Positions 13,901-26,137 of a stretch of DNA of 64,000 bases are shown piece by piece (within the stretch, counting starts at the first letter, position 1; every line of letters begins with the position of its first letter). Source of the stretch: Chionis minor (lineage: Eukaryota > Chordata > Aves > Charadriiformes > Chionididae); contig VZSF01004755.1 of assembly GCA_013398295.1 (NCBI GenBank), positions 1-64,000 of the forward strand. The letters run 5' to 3'. Under the pieces are notes generated by a model. It saw only the letters and a list, made by a program, of their open reading frames with translations. It was not told the origin of the DNA and made no database searches. The translations under genes and the position numbers were made by a program.

Positions 13901-14640
13901 CACTCATGTTATTTTGTTACAGTTTTACTCTCCAGTATTACCCTATGGCATTTTGCTGAATTTTTCTTCATCAGGTTATTCAGAAACCAAATGGGAAATT
14001 CAGGATGAGCCTGTTTCTGACAAAAGCCTCCTCTAAACTTCAGTTTGCATAATTGACAGGGAACGAAGGCTGCAGAATACACAGTCACCAGTTTGAAGTC
14101 ACTGCTTTGAAGGAATTGAAACAATATCTGGAGCCAGGTTCAGTGCTTCACCTCCTAAGGGAGGGAAAAGAGGATACACAGAATGATTTTACAGTGCTCT
14201 GGGAATCTGTCTGGGGATTGCCCCATGCTCTGGGCTTGAGAGATTACTGCACGTTGCCCACTCTCTTCGTCTGTCCTTTGGCTGGTTCCCCAGAAAATCC
14301 TTGTTCTGGGAACTGCAAGAGAAAGTAATTATATTTTATTTAATGGGTAATTTCTCTATTGTGTCAGATCTCCCTAGGGGAGCTACTTGGGCCTCAGAAG
14401 ACATTTAAGACCCTTGTAAATATTTGCAGGAAGCAAACTTAAACTCAGAATTTTGCTGGCAACAATATGTGGCTGGTGGGATGGTCGGAACCAGCTTCAG
14501 ACGTATGGGAGAAGAGGAAGACTTGAAAAGTCGTAGGCAGCTCAGTTTGCATATCTGAACCATAGCTGGCTGCTGGGGCACTTTGTGAAAATATTCCTAT
14601 TACAAGGAACCTGAGCTAAGGCTGGGAAGCAACCACTGAG
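10994..14640. other. Unique non-coding DNA with A runs
   Basis: There is no recognisable gene. A runs at about 13,512-13,524 and 13,853-13,865 and a T run near 13,587 occur without an adjacent retroposed sequence that I can recognise. Open frames that cross them encode low-complexity lysine or phenylalanine stretches and are not credible genes. Confidence 0.5.
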
Positions 14641-15725
14641 CATGTGTCTCTGGTGAGTGGTAAACAGCTTTCACACAAACGATCATAAAGATGCTGCTTG
14701 AGGTGTGGGAGCGAGGGTGCACGGGCTCCTTCAGGGAGATTTTCTTTCTAACACAGGCTATGAAGGTCAGCAGATTCGGTTCTCCACCGATCTGCTCTGA
14801 TGGGCAGTGCCGTTCCCAGACAGCTGGCAGGACATATGGGTACAGCTGAACTGCTTTTAAGCTCTGTGATGGTCAGGCCATCCCCACAAGTTCCTGTGGA
14901 GGCAGAGGCTAATGCTATTGCTGATGATGCCATGGATGTCAGCATATATCACCAGCAGAAGAAGAAAGCAGCAAAAGGGTGCTCTACTTGCCACAAGAGA
15001 ACCGGGTAAACCCCTGTAAGGCGTGGATGTTCCTCATATATTCACTGCAGCTGAGGTACCTGAAGTGGAACAGCACCTTTATATCTGCAATAAACACAGG
15101 AACTGTGAGCAACTCCATTAATAATCTCAGCACAGCCAGACACTTCACTTTTCCAGACCACAGTGATGATAACTGGGATGTCATGGACAGTGGCAAATTG
15201 TGGAGTCTTTTGCAAAAAACAATAGCAGAAGGTACTTGACAGTACTGAACTGCGCATTTATTCCCATACAGGTCTGGCATACCAAATTCCCAAAGGGTAA
15301 TACCGATTTCTGAAACAGGCTGGGACTACAAAAAGAGGTACTGCTGCTCTGGACCCCGTACCAACTCCTGGAACAAAGCCATGTGAACAGATTCCTGAAT
15401 CTTGTACCTGGAAAATAGCAAGCCGCCATTGACATGGAGGCCAACAGGCAAACTTAGGGTGCTATCAAGATACAACAGCACTGATAAGGACAGCAGGAGT
15501 CTCCACTCTTCTCCTTAGGGCTCTGGAAACTGGCAGGCTGTGGCTGGAGCTGGCACCCGTTGTGAGATTGCATCCCTGAGAGGTGACTATGGGCTTGCTC
15601 CATGGAGAGCACTCACATGGTCCTCCCATGTAGTGGCCTGCAGATGGCAGGCAGCATTGAGGCTGCATAGTGCTAATATGGATGGGGATCTTCTTGGGAT
15701 GGACACCTCTCCCAGGAAACCATGA
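14640..15725. other. GC-richer island with overlapping broken open frames on both strands
   Basis: Composition is more even than the surrounding AT-rich DNA. At least eight frames of 61-98 codons overlap on both strands, for example 14,984-15,280 and 15,181-15,444 on the minus strand and 14,979-15,239 on the plus strand. This pattern fits a long-dead coding sequence with accumulated frameshifts. A minus-strand segment near 15,060-15,230 very loosely recalls the catalytic neighbourhood of Harbinger (HARBI1-like) transposases, but no motif is intact and I would not assign the family. The right edge lies about 240 bp from the ERVL LTR. Confidence 0.2.
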
Positions 15726-15957
15726 CTAGGACAGCCTAAGAAGTAATTCAGACACGGTAGAGTAATTTCACTCTATTTATAAGTAAATCCACTGGAGCAC
15801 ATTTAAAATGATTGCTAGCTCAGGAACAGGAACGCGACACCCCGGTATGGTTTGTGGTCAACTTGCAGATAAGCATGTTTGACAAATTAAAGCACCAGAA
15901 AATGCATTTTAATGAAGACTTACTGTGATTTTCACTTGTAAATATGTTTCCACATTC

Positions 15958-15962
15958 AAAAC
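15958..15962. repeat. Target-site duplication, left copy (AAAAC)
   Basis: This 5-bp direct repeat lies immediately outside the LTR and is identical to the copy at 16,636-16,640. Five base pairs is the usual duplication length for ERVL integrations. Confidence 0.85.
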
Positions 15963-16045
15963 TGTCATGGTTTGGGCTGAATTGGCCCAAGCAGGCAGAG
16001 CCACAGATGTGGCTAGATAGACTAGTTTAGTAGAAACTAAACTAC

Positions 16046-16051
16046 TTTAAT
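16046..16051 (-). promoter_or_regulatory. LTR polyadenylation hexamer (ATTAAA)
   Basis: ATTAAA on the minus strand lies about 240 bp downstream of the LTR TATA box, which is where the R/U5 boundary signal is expected. Confidence 0.55.
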
Positions 16052-16287
16052 GAAATAAAAAGAAAAAAAAAAAAAGAACTTTATACAAAACTGTATCAAG
16101 CTCTCAGGATGACAATCAAGTCACCAGCAGGCACTGAGGAAGTCCCATACTGGACTCAGTGATGGACAGGAACTGGATTCCAGATCCGGATTCAGGATCG
16201 GGATCAAAGGCAGATGAACAGATAGAGGTCCTCCTCCTCGGACACCAGCCATTTGAGAAGGAGCGAACTGACCCTTTGGTCCGCCAG

Positions 16288-16295
16288 CTTTTATA
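16288..16295 (-). promoter_or_regulatory. LTR TATA box (TATAAAAG)
   Basis: A strong TATA consensus lies on the minus strand about 340 bp from the start of the LTR. It would place transcription start near 16,265, heading toward lower coordinates and out of the LTR into the 14.6-15.7 kb island. Confidence 0.65.
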
Positions 16296-16635
16296 CTGAG
16301 GATGATGTAGATGGCATGGAATACCCTGTTGGTTGGTTTTGGGTCACCTGTCCTGTCCGTTCCTCCCTGCAGGTGCAACCCCTCTACACTTTTCTGCTTC
16401 CAACCCTTCAATGGGGCAAATAACAAAGTATTTTGGCCTTGGTTGTTGTAGGAATAAATATAAGCAAGAGCCTCTCTGCATCCCATGCCTTGGCATCAAC
16501 TATAAACGTTGGTGTGATCACTCTGAGAGCAGTTTTTCTGCACAATGTGCTGTTAATGTCAGAAGTTAGAAGAGGCCTAGTTAGAAAGTAGAGTTACTGA
16601 ACAAAATTGGTCCTGTTTTACCTCAAACCAGGACA

Positions 16636-16640
16636 AAAAC
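16636..16640. repeat. Target-site duplication, right copy (AAAAC)
   Basis: It is identical to the left copy at 15,958-15,962 and directly abuts the LTR end. An intact duplication supports a single insertion followed by LTR-LTR recombination rather than a rearranged fragment. Confidence 0.85.
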
Positions 16641-19600
16641 CTAATTAAAAGCAGGCTTGATATATCCATCAATATGGACTCAAAAATCTCCCTGTAGCTT
16701 TAGGAAACAAACAGCTTTCATTTCAAACAAGTAATGCTATTACAGCACTTTAAAAGGTAGGGGGGCTCAGTGTAAACATCAAAATTTTTTTTAATATGTG
16801 TACTCATCAAATATCTTCCAAACCATTACAAATCCTATGCTTCTGTACAGTGTTAGTTTATCATTTCTACAACTAATGAAACCAAAGTGCATAATGGGGA
16901 ATGGATGCTGGTTGAGACTAGAGACAGACAAGTGTGCTAAGTCCATTGTTGTATTTCTGTAGGAGTAATTAGTCCAATGTAGATTTGGGAATTCAATTTG
17001 AAAGGATGTTGAATGTTTTCAGATTTTGCTGTTAATTGATTTCAAATGAGGTTTCTTGTTTTTCTTTTATGAATTATTGTGCTGACATGACGTCCAGAAA
17101 ACATATTACCAAGGAAAGCCTTTGCATTTTAAGAGCCTGAAAATTTCTCACATTTACAGATTTGAAATTACAGAATTAAAATACAGTTAGGAAATAAATT
17201 CCACACTTTCCAGTTTCCTCTACTTTTTTGGTGGGAAACTGATGTTTTTGCTAGCAAAATATGGGAAATTAAATAAAATATTTTGGCTTTTTCCAAATAT
17301 TTTAACAGAATTCTTTCTAGAATTCTGAATCCGTCAGAACTTGAGTCCGTCTCCTGGGCTTGGAATCACCAGGCATTCTTGAAAACCATGAGGGCTACTG
17401 ACCTGTCATACATACAGCACCAACCACCTCTTAATTTTTGGCCAATGCCATAAACTGGGGGGTGATACCTTCTGACTCAGTCACAGTTTACACAGAGGCA
17501 GTTGTGACTAGTGCCCAGCACTGCACCATCTTGAGCAAATTATCAATGTGCTGATGCATTAATGCAACGAGTCATAAATTGTCTGTTCTCTTTCTCTGTG
17601 GCTGAAGAGTCCAGCCTTGCTGCCATATCTTCTTTCTGTTTCTATTACCCAAGCTTTTGGTCCAATTTATTTCCACTGATTAGAAACAGTTGTTGGAATA
17701 TTATTCACTAGAGGCTACAGTTTAATGCCGTATCACTACAATGCATATACATTCAATAAATTAAATAAATGAATGAATAAATAATATCTCCCAGCTCCAC
17801 ACAAGAGAGTCATGTGTATCACTGTGCTGTACAGTGTCATGTCAACCCAGCAAATCCTTTTTCCTGTCACAATATTCATCATTATACCACCCAGGGTTCA
17901 TAAAGCACAATTTAGAGATAATGGAAAAAATACAGGACACAACATGTTTCTGGCTGATAATATTGATTCCAGGTGTTCTGAGAGAAAATTAATTCAGTCA
18001 TATGTTCCAGCTATAACACTACTTACCCCTTTTATGGATGCCTGTTGAAACAGCTCCTAATATTCTGCAGACCCCAAACCACAGATCAAAACTAATTACA
18101 AAAATTAAGCTAATTGTTTAAGAGCTTGCAGCAGAGCGCAGATTAGAGACACTAGCAGCTGCACAATGCCACCTGACTCTTTTCTCGCCGTGTGGAGTTT
18201 ATGAGAGGGATGATACTCAGACAAGAATTAGAGATTCCAGAGATATGGTCTTAAACTTTTCCCAGGGTATTATACTTTAACTCTTGGAGCCTAGCTAAGT
18301 CACAAACATGATGTCCCCTCCTTTTTTTAAACTTGCACATAACATATGTCAACAGATGCAAAACAATTCCATTTATTTCAATTACATTAACCAGATGACT
18401 GGTTAGTAGGGCAGCTGAATGATTCATCACAAATACTGTCTTGTTAGTCTGCAGATTCTGCAGATCTTCAGCAACTTGATTCACATTTGTGCAAGTGAAA
18501 AAAACCAATTTGCCAAGCAGTTCATTTGTGGCCAAATCTAAACTTACAACATGCTCATGAACTGCTCTTTTTGGCTACATCACTGACACTTTGCCATGGT
18601 TATTCATCATGTACAACGTGTCACTTCCTGCTATGTGATGTTACCTTTGTCTCATGACTGACAATGCTTAGCGTGAGAACATCCATACAGATGTCAAACA
18701 ATGAATACTGCACACTGGAGATGAGTCCTTGGATGAAACTGCATTTCTGTTTGGTAAAATAAACATTTCAGGGCCACCAGATACACTGTTAAAATGTCTC
18801 CATATTATTTTCTAGTGTTCCAGAAAATTAACTACTCATTTTCAGAAGACCAATGGTTTAATGATCTCTGACTATAGCAAGTGCAATGCAAGAGAGCTGC
18901 AATGAAAGACATCTTCACCTCTGGAGTCAGGAGCAGCAATACCAACTTTCTTGAGCCTGATTATATACTAGACAGGAAAAAGAAAGGATTCCCTTGTGCT
19001 GCCCACAGTGCTGATGAGGCAGAGTGCTCTTCCTTTAAACCTCATTCAGACCTACAGCCATGAGTGAAAAGACAAATGTGCTAGCCATAAAGCTGACTTG
19101 GATTTTCCAAAATTAATCTGGTTTTGTGCTTAAAGAAGAATTGTTTTTCACATACAGCTTGTAGTCTTTCTTATAAAGGAAGGATGAGCTTGCTTAAAAT
19201 TCATAACAAGGCATGGTGGCTCCTGATGAATCAGAATTTGTGTGTGAATAAAAGTGATCTAGGATTTGCACAAGCAGTCAGTCTTTATATTCATATTTAC
19301 TAATCCTGGCCTTAAAAAGAATAATTGTCAATGACATACCAGGTGGTGAATCTGAATTTCCATGGTCTTCGTATAGGAGGAAAGTAAGCAAGTTTGTTCT
19401 GCCATTCTAGAAGAAGGTACTGCAAAACAGTCTGACAGCAGAGCTATTTAGACGTTCCTCTTGTTTATTTTATTTCTATATTATTCAAGTACAGGCTCTC
19501 TTGTGAGGCATAATTCTAATTTAAACATATTCCTATTTTAATTTTGCTGCGAGACTATTTTGGAGCTACTGCAGAGCTGATTAAGGTGCTCTCCGAAGAA

Positions 19601-22100
19601 AGCAAGTAAATTCCATTGCAGAGAATACAAGCTAATTTTTATCTATGAAATTCTGTAGTGTTGTTGTCTTGTATCTTTTTTCAGTTCATATTAGAATTCA
19701 TCTGACCAGACATTTCTGTTTCTTTGTCCTGACTAGCTGAGAGCTGTCAGTATGCAGTAAGTATCCCACTATCGTGGGAGTTAAACTGTACACATTTAAT
19801 GAAAATTTTCTCTCCTTATATTGGGTTCGTACCTAGTTATGTGGCATTTATCATAAATTGGCCCCAGTCTCATAACTACATGGAATTTATCACTCTTCCT
19901 TGAGGTTTGGTTTTTTTTTCCTTACACTGTAACTTTACAGCAAGCATGTGGGTACTTATAAGGCCTTCTGCAAATGAATGAAAATGTATGCAAATGGACA
20001 ATCTGGTGTTCCTTTGTAGAGGACATTGGGCGGTACAATAACTTGAAACTCACATTGCTATTTGCATTTGCCCTCCAATTTATTGAAAATACCCAGACGG
20101 AATTTGCTGAGTGTTATATTTATCAATCCTAACAGGCTGCACACAGAACCTTTTGAAGACAAACCAGCCATTAACAGCTGGAAGAACAATGCTAACCACT
20201 GTACTGTGTAATAGTTTTTACAGCTTAACTAGAATAAATAGACAGATCCTTCGGTATGGAAATTTTATCTTTGACAATATTCACAGGGCACTGGGTTTAT
20301 TTGTATTAGGTTTAAAAATGTACAAGGTATGCCACTTGTTATGTTCATGTAGTATATTCACACATCATGTTAAAAGTACGGAGCTTCGAATCATATTTGT
20401 TAACAGCTAAAGATAGCTAAGTTTTTAAAATAATATTTATTAATCTCTTTTCTGCTAATCTTGTAGATCTTTTTGTCTGTAGTGGGAATGGGCAAGGCAG
20501 AAACCAAGAACTTTGTTTCCTGTATAAGTTTTTTCCAGGCAACTTTCAAAGTTCGACAAAGCTTCACCTAAATAGCATATATTCAAAATGAAAATGGGTG
20601 AATACTAAACTCTGTGTTCACTGTTAGGACACTACTCAGAAACCATCCCCAGTGCAGGAAGGAGCTCCCATTGATCCTGAATGAAACTTTCACTGAGGAA
20701 TAAAACATAGGAGGATCAATCCATAATTCATATTATCAGTAGATCTTGTGACAGGAAGTTTCTCTGTTTAAATAGTCTTACACCAACAGTGCTCTTCTCT
20801 CCCGTTTATGAAATTGCATACCGCACCTGTGAACTACTACTAGATGAATCCATCAGATCAGATGAGGAGTTAGGAACACGACTGTCCCAAATAATAAACT
20901 CAACAACTTAAATAGAAGTCAGTCCTCAGGTGTTCCACTGATTAAACTATGAAAATGTGGAGAAAACAGGAACAGCAACTGACAGAGGAAAGAGGTGCTG
21001 ACGGACTGTGGCCGTGAGCCTCTCAGGCAGCAGAGTCCAAGCTGATGGGGTTGACAACAACAAAGTCTTGACTTTTTGTACAGTTTCTGAAGACAACGAC
21101 AGTTCCTGGCATGGAAAGACTGATAAGTGCAGTGTCTGTAACAGCCATGTGGAGACCATGCTCTGACCTGATTGTACCTGCCAAGAACCTTGTCAGCCAA
21201 GCCCCACAATTTTTCAGCACAATAAATGCAATGTTACGGGCTGGAACAAGGCAGGGAGGTGGTAACATCCTCCACAGCTTTATCTATTTAAAAGCTAGGC
21301 CTCTAGTGTAAAGAGACTGCTTTGCCTTTCTACAGCTGGTGGAAAAGATGACAGACACCTCAAAATGACGCTTAATTCCACTTCCTTTAGACATACTTTA
21401 GCTCACTGGATTGTCCTCCAGAGGTTAGTCTCCCTCCATTGACCACAGAAAGAGCTTCAGTAACTACTTTACACTAGATGTCTAACTTTTAAATTGCTGA
21501 GGTTAGTGAGCTGAATCCCATTTCAATTCCACAACTTCAGAAAGGTGGGGAGCTGGCTTGAATGATTGTTTGTTCAGGTTTTTTTTTGCCAGTGTGGTGC
21601 CTGAGCAGATGTTTCTATTGAGCTGTCCACAATGACTCCAGAACTTCTCCTGAGTGCTTGCCTTTAATTTAAAAGTCAGTCATGTGTAAGCAGTTTAGAT
21701 TGTTCCTCCCAAAAGTCCATTACCTTTGTACTGAATTTTATCCATTTAAACTAATACACATATGCCTTGCTTTCTCTAAATGACTGTGGAAACAGCATGA
21801 ATAATCTGAGTCTGACCCATGATGCTTTTTAAAAACCTGTATGTCCTAGCATACACAGGAAATCCTGACCCAGATTCTCGCTGTATATGCAAAGAATAAC
21901 AGAGATGCAGATTCAGATGAAGAAATTAATAGATTCACAATTAAATACCTGGCAGTCTGCCTCAGGAATTCTGAAGAATAACATCTCCTGTCATTAAACG
22001 GTGTTATTTCAAAGTATATAAACACACCTTGTGTTCATTGTCAGACCACAAATAAATATTATCAAGAGATGTGAAACCAGGCCAGATGGAGCACAAGCCC
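16641..22100. other. AT-rich unique non-coding DNA
   Basis: I see no gene, RNA gene or confident repeat. Short open frames are scattered on both strands, the longest about 99 codons at 20,111-20,410, with no domain, signal peptide or splice context that would support them. Confidence 0.55.
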
Positions 22101-22220
22101 AAGAGGCAGTTAACAAATAAATTAATTGACATTCAAATTAAAATAATTACAATTCTGATCACATACAAATATTGAGCTGTCAGATTTAAGCTTTGTTTGG
22201 AAATACGGCATTTGCCCATA
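22101..22220. promoter_or_regulatory. Candidate conserved regulatory block, homeodomain and forkhead-like sites
   Basis: Within about 120 bp there are AATTAATTGAC, an AATTAAAATAATTAC stretch, an ACAAATATT forkhead-like site and AGCTGTCAG of the MEIS type. The DNA is AT-rich but not repetitive. A second stretch just downstream (about 22,280-22,420) has CTTTGTTC (SOX-like) and further TAAT cores. This density is suggestive of a developmental enhancer, yet unproven without cross-species alignment. Confidence 0.25.
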
Positions 22221-22754
22221 TTGATGGATGGAAGAATCAGAGTAAGTATTGACTTGAAAGCTCAAAGTCTATTAAACACATCATCTCTGGATTCCACCCT
22301 TTGTTCACTGACAAATCTGAGTGACATTTGGTTAATTGCTTGGTCTTGATAATATATTTAGTGTAATCTCTCCCACAATGTGATTAACTGTACTGGAAAT
22401 GCAGATGAAAACGTGTATTCAGTGTTTTGCAAAGGGTCACAGATGGGGAGCATTACCTTCAACATTTGTAGCTATCTAGGCACAGAAAGAGATAATCCAT
22501 ACTCAGTGGCAGACTACCAGGGCTTTTCATACTATTTGTAATGACCATACATAATAGATTTCAGAATAAACGCTAATCGTCTCATCATGCAACCCAGAGA
22601 CAATAACAATCCCTAATAATTAAGGAAGGGGAGCAACAACTCATTTTACAATGCTTAATATGAAGAGTTGTAGGATATAATTGCCAAGAGTTCCCACTTA
22701 GCTTCAGTCAATAAGAGATGCATACGTATAAATACCCACATGCACATGCACACA
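22221..22754. other. Unique non-coding DNA next to a candidate enhancer
   Basis: There is no gene or recognisable repeat. The segment continues the AT-rich, motif-dense character of the block before it up to about 22,420; the rest is unremarkable. Confidence 0.45.
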
Positions 22755-23010
22755 GACACCACAACCCATTGTGAATGAGCGTAATTGAAATCAATGGGCC
22801 TACTCACAGGGTCTATGATTTATTTACTCTGTGGTTTCTCTAAAATGTTCTGGTAGTGAGATTGGTCTGAAAGTAGTCATCAAGTGCATTTACACTCATT
22901 ACAATGATGTAAAAAGGCCTTGGTTTAAGTAGGAATAAGGGCCCGGATACATTAAGGTAAATACATGCATAAATCTTTGCGCAATCAGAGCTTAAGGGCA
23001 TTATGCAAAA
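22755..23010. repeat. Very old amniote interspersed repeat (diverged)
   Basis: Two parts resemble a repeat common in turtle and crocodilian DNA and fossil in birds. One is an AATCAATGGGCCTACTCACAG stretch near 22,785-22,810. The other is a GGGCCCGGATAC...ATGCATAAATCTTTGCGCAATC stretch at about 22,940-22,990. The match is from memory and is strongly diverged; the family name is not certain. Confidence 0.3.
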
Positions 23011-24842
23011 GGTGGTGCTTTCAGAAAAAGTCATTTGATATAAGCAGTTAGCATAATTCATGTTACTAAACAAATATGAATAAGGCAAGAAATGTATATT
23101 TAAGAAAAACTACTTTGAAAAAGCTCATTACTTTCTGATTATTATTTCTCCTGTGCCCTTTCCTATGTCACACTTTTGTAAGTACATGTTGATACCTTCT
23201 ATGCCAAGGAAAATGAAAGCACATTATTCTCTTTGCTTTAAATTACTGATCCATAATTTCATAGGCCAGGAAAGCTTCCTCTCCCCTCATTTTCTCTCCA
23301 ACAGGATGTATCTTCTGAGCAGCAAAATAGAAGCCAAATTTAGTTACCATTGAATTTCTTACGAACTTCCCATGCACTTGACCCGGCACAGAACTCCTGA
23401 TGGGAAACAAGGCTGTCCATTCTCCTCATCTCACTGCACCGCTGCATGCAGAGGACACGGTCTATGCTCAGCAACTGCACCCTACGCAGTCCTCTCCCAT
23501 ATCCACACTGTGAAAGCAGCTACCCATGCATGAGCTATTTACCACATTCACCAAATATTTATTCTTCATATACAGGTTTGGCCCCTCTTGTGGAAATATT
23601 ATTACGATGTTTTGTCATTCATGGCCTGGATGCAGTGGAGTTTTGGAAAAATGGTCACGTCTCCTCACATATGGAGAACATACATGAACTTACGTATCTG
23701 CCAAAGGCATAGATTGAATCCTCTTGTTTCCTATCAGTCACCAGTTATTAATCATGACTAGACTGGTCTCAATTTGGCCTATTAGACAGGGCTTTAAGTT
23801 GCCGGCATTTTCTCATTGTCCTCACTGTTTTCTTACAAAAAAACCCAGATAGGGTGAAAAGTAAAGTGGTGTACCTATACTGATAGAACTGAAATAATGT
23901 GGCAGCTCTTCCCAGTCTGGGTAGGGTTACAGTAGCATTGAAGCATGTGAACATGATTATATGACTGTTTGCACACTTATCACTAAATGATATTCCTATA
24001 CTTGGAGGGGAATAAACTACTGGAGTAAGCATATTTATGATACAGAACCTATGCTCATCCTAGTCAAGCTATATTAGTAAAAATACCAGTGTGTCAGCAT
24101 ATAAGGGAAATAAAACCTATAGGGTTTGGCAGCTTAATAAATTGGTATAATAAACGCTCTGTACACCATAGCTGTCACAATTGCAAAGGAATACACATTA
24201 GCTTAAACCACCTCTGTCGAAGTTTAGATGATCACATTTCACTTTGCAAGGCGACTGATTAAGCACGTGCACGTGGCCAGTTAGTGGAGCTCATGAAAAC
24301 TTGAAATGGGGTACACTATGACAGCTAGGCTGTTCAAAACGTTCAATTGTATGTCTCGATCTTTCATTAAAATGACATGGGAACTGCTAATGCCAGATTT
24401 TTTTCTCTAGCTGTTCCAGTTGTGAAGAAAACTTTGTCAGTGTACTTTGTAGCTAACCAACGTGACAGTTTCAAGTTTTTAGATTACAAGAATTGACATC
24501 TCCAACAAGCGTGGATAACACTGCCAGAAGATGAAAGCTCAGATGCTGTTTAAACACACTATTTGTTAATTTTGCTCACAGTGGTGAAGCAAGTATCATA
24601 TTTGGAAGGCCAGACCAAAGTACTCTTCTGTATTTTTTGCCCTAACTGGGTATTCTCCAGGGAGCTCAATTCCACAGTAACGACAATGTTCAACCCAGAT
24701 GGACACCTGAGCTGCAGTGAAGAAAGCTGAGATCCGCAAGCATAAATATCCAGATTTAAATTACAGAGTTACTTCTGTAGATCGTAGAAAACTGACATGG
24801 ATCACATTCAGCCCATCTATCCAGTCTATCACAAATAGAGTT
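23011..24842. other. AT-rich unique non-coding DNA
   Basis: No gene or confident repeat. Open frames of 66-88 codons occur on both strands without recognisable features. Confidence 0.5.
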
Positions 24843-25260
24843 ACACAAAGACAATTAAGGGACTGGAGCATCTGACACATGAGGAGAAGCTGAGAGAGCT
24901 GGGACTGCTCAGCCTGGAGGATCTTGCCAGTGTGCATAAATACCCGATGGGGAAAAGCAAAGAAGATGGTGCTCCTCTTCTCAGTGGTGCCCAATGACAG
25001 GACAAGAGGCAAAGGGCACAAAAGGAAATACAGGAAATATCACTTAAACAGAAAACACTGGAAAAAAAACCCCAATGTGAGAGTGGTCAAACACTAGACC
25101 AGGTTTCCCAGAGAAGTTGTGGTGTGTCCATCCTTGGAGAGGCTCAAAATTCAGCTGGACACAGTCCTGGGCAACCTGGTCTAACTGACCCTGCTTTGAG
25201 CAGAGAGGTGGACTAGATCATCTCCAGAGGTGCCTCAACCATTCTCTGATTCTGTGATTC
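24843..25260 (+). mobile_element. CR1 LINE, 5'-truncated 3' end
   Basis: This is the 3' untranslated portion of a CR1 non-LTR retrotransposon in plus orientation. Diagnostic segments in order are GCTGAGAGAGCTGGGACTG, a CTCAGTGGTGCCCAATGACAG stretch near 24,980, GGAAATACAGGAAATATC, GAGTGGTCAAACACTAGACC, a CTAGATCATCTCCAGAGG segment, and the terminal short repeats ATTCTCTGATTCTGTGATTC. CR1 elements end in such octamer-like repeats rather than poly(A), and most copies are truncated like this one. It has no coding capacity. The minus-strand frame at 24,761-25,021 is an accidental product of it. Confidence 0.93.
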
Positions 25261-26130
25261 CACATTGAAATGCTTCAAAGTGAGAGTTCATTTATCTCCA
25301 GAGCTAGGATGATTGCTGTCCTTTCTTTCCCTTCAGTTACTTCCTCCTACTTTGAACCTTTATATCAGTGCTCCTATCAGTTTGTCCAGACTGTGATTTT
25401 TTTCCCTCTGCTCTCCCGCTGACTTCAAAGGGAATTAGACCACGTTCTAAAGGACATAATGTTAAAGCGTCAAACATTCCCACTGTCTCCACTGAGGAAA
25501 CCAGTGGGACTGAGATGCTTAGCCCACCTGTGAATTTTCTGTGAATTTAGCTACATTCCTAAAGATCTTTTGTAACATCCATGCGTATATCTGGCCATGA
25601 TAGTTTCCTGACCCAAATCAAGTTCTTCTGTGGTTAAGACTTCATCTTCTTTGTGGATCTGCAGGTCTAGTCACAGCATTTATTCCATTCACTGCTTTCC
25701 CATTTTCTGTATTATCTGTTGTGGCCTAAGTTAGCTTTTTAAAGATGAGTGTTTTGCAAGCCCTTGTAAGCTTTTTTACTTTGACTCCTGTTTTCCCTCT
25801 ATACTTCCTCCTCCATCTTCATTTAGATTTTCTTACAGTTTCTGGTTTCCTGTTAAAATAGAATTTCTTTAATAACTACAAGTCTTTTAAGCATGATAAA
25901 TTCATCTGCATGGAAACTTACAGAACTTCAGGAGTAAAATCTGAGGTTGTATTATAGCAAAGTTGATTTTGATTCTGACAGGAACCACTTCAAGGTTTTG
26001 AAGATTTTTGTATGAACGGATTATGGGCCAAGTAATTGTAAAAAATTAACACTGGGACAACTGAATAAGATATTTTATGGTCTTATTACTCTTTCTCTAG
26101 AGATATAATAGAACAAGTGTGCAAGAGAGT
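25261..26130. other. Unique non-coding DNA
   Basis: No gene or repeat is recognised between the CR1 end and the AT-rich tandem array. Confidence 0.55.
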
Positions 26131-26137
26131 CAGTGCA

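Larger units (their letters stand above)
15963..16635 (-). mobile_element. Solo LTR of an avian ERVL-type endogenous retrovirus
   Basis: The element is 673 bp and lies on the minus strand. Read in its own direction it starts TGTCCTGGTTTGAGG and ends AACCATGACA, with the 5'-TG...CA-3' ends of retroviral LTRs. The two ends also form an imperfect inverted repeat (TGTCCTGGTTT against AAACCATGACA). A TATA box (TATAAAAG) and a downstream ATTAAA hexamer sit in the right order for U3, R and U5. Perfect 5-bp repeats, AAAAC, flank it. No internal gag/pol/env region or second LTR is present, so it is a solo LTR left by recombination between two LTRs. The family resembles the ERVL LTRs abundant in songbird and other neoavian genomes; that name comes from memory, not a search. 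The 121-codon frame at 16,121-16,486 is contained in it and is not a gene. Confidence 0.88.

Noticed and set aside
16121..16486. 121-codon minus-strand open frame
   Set aside because: Lies entirely inside the solo LTR and overlaps its TATA box; it is LTR sequence, not a gene.
24761..25021. 86-codon minus-strand open frame
   Set aside because: It is the antisense of the CR1 3' UTR plus flank.
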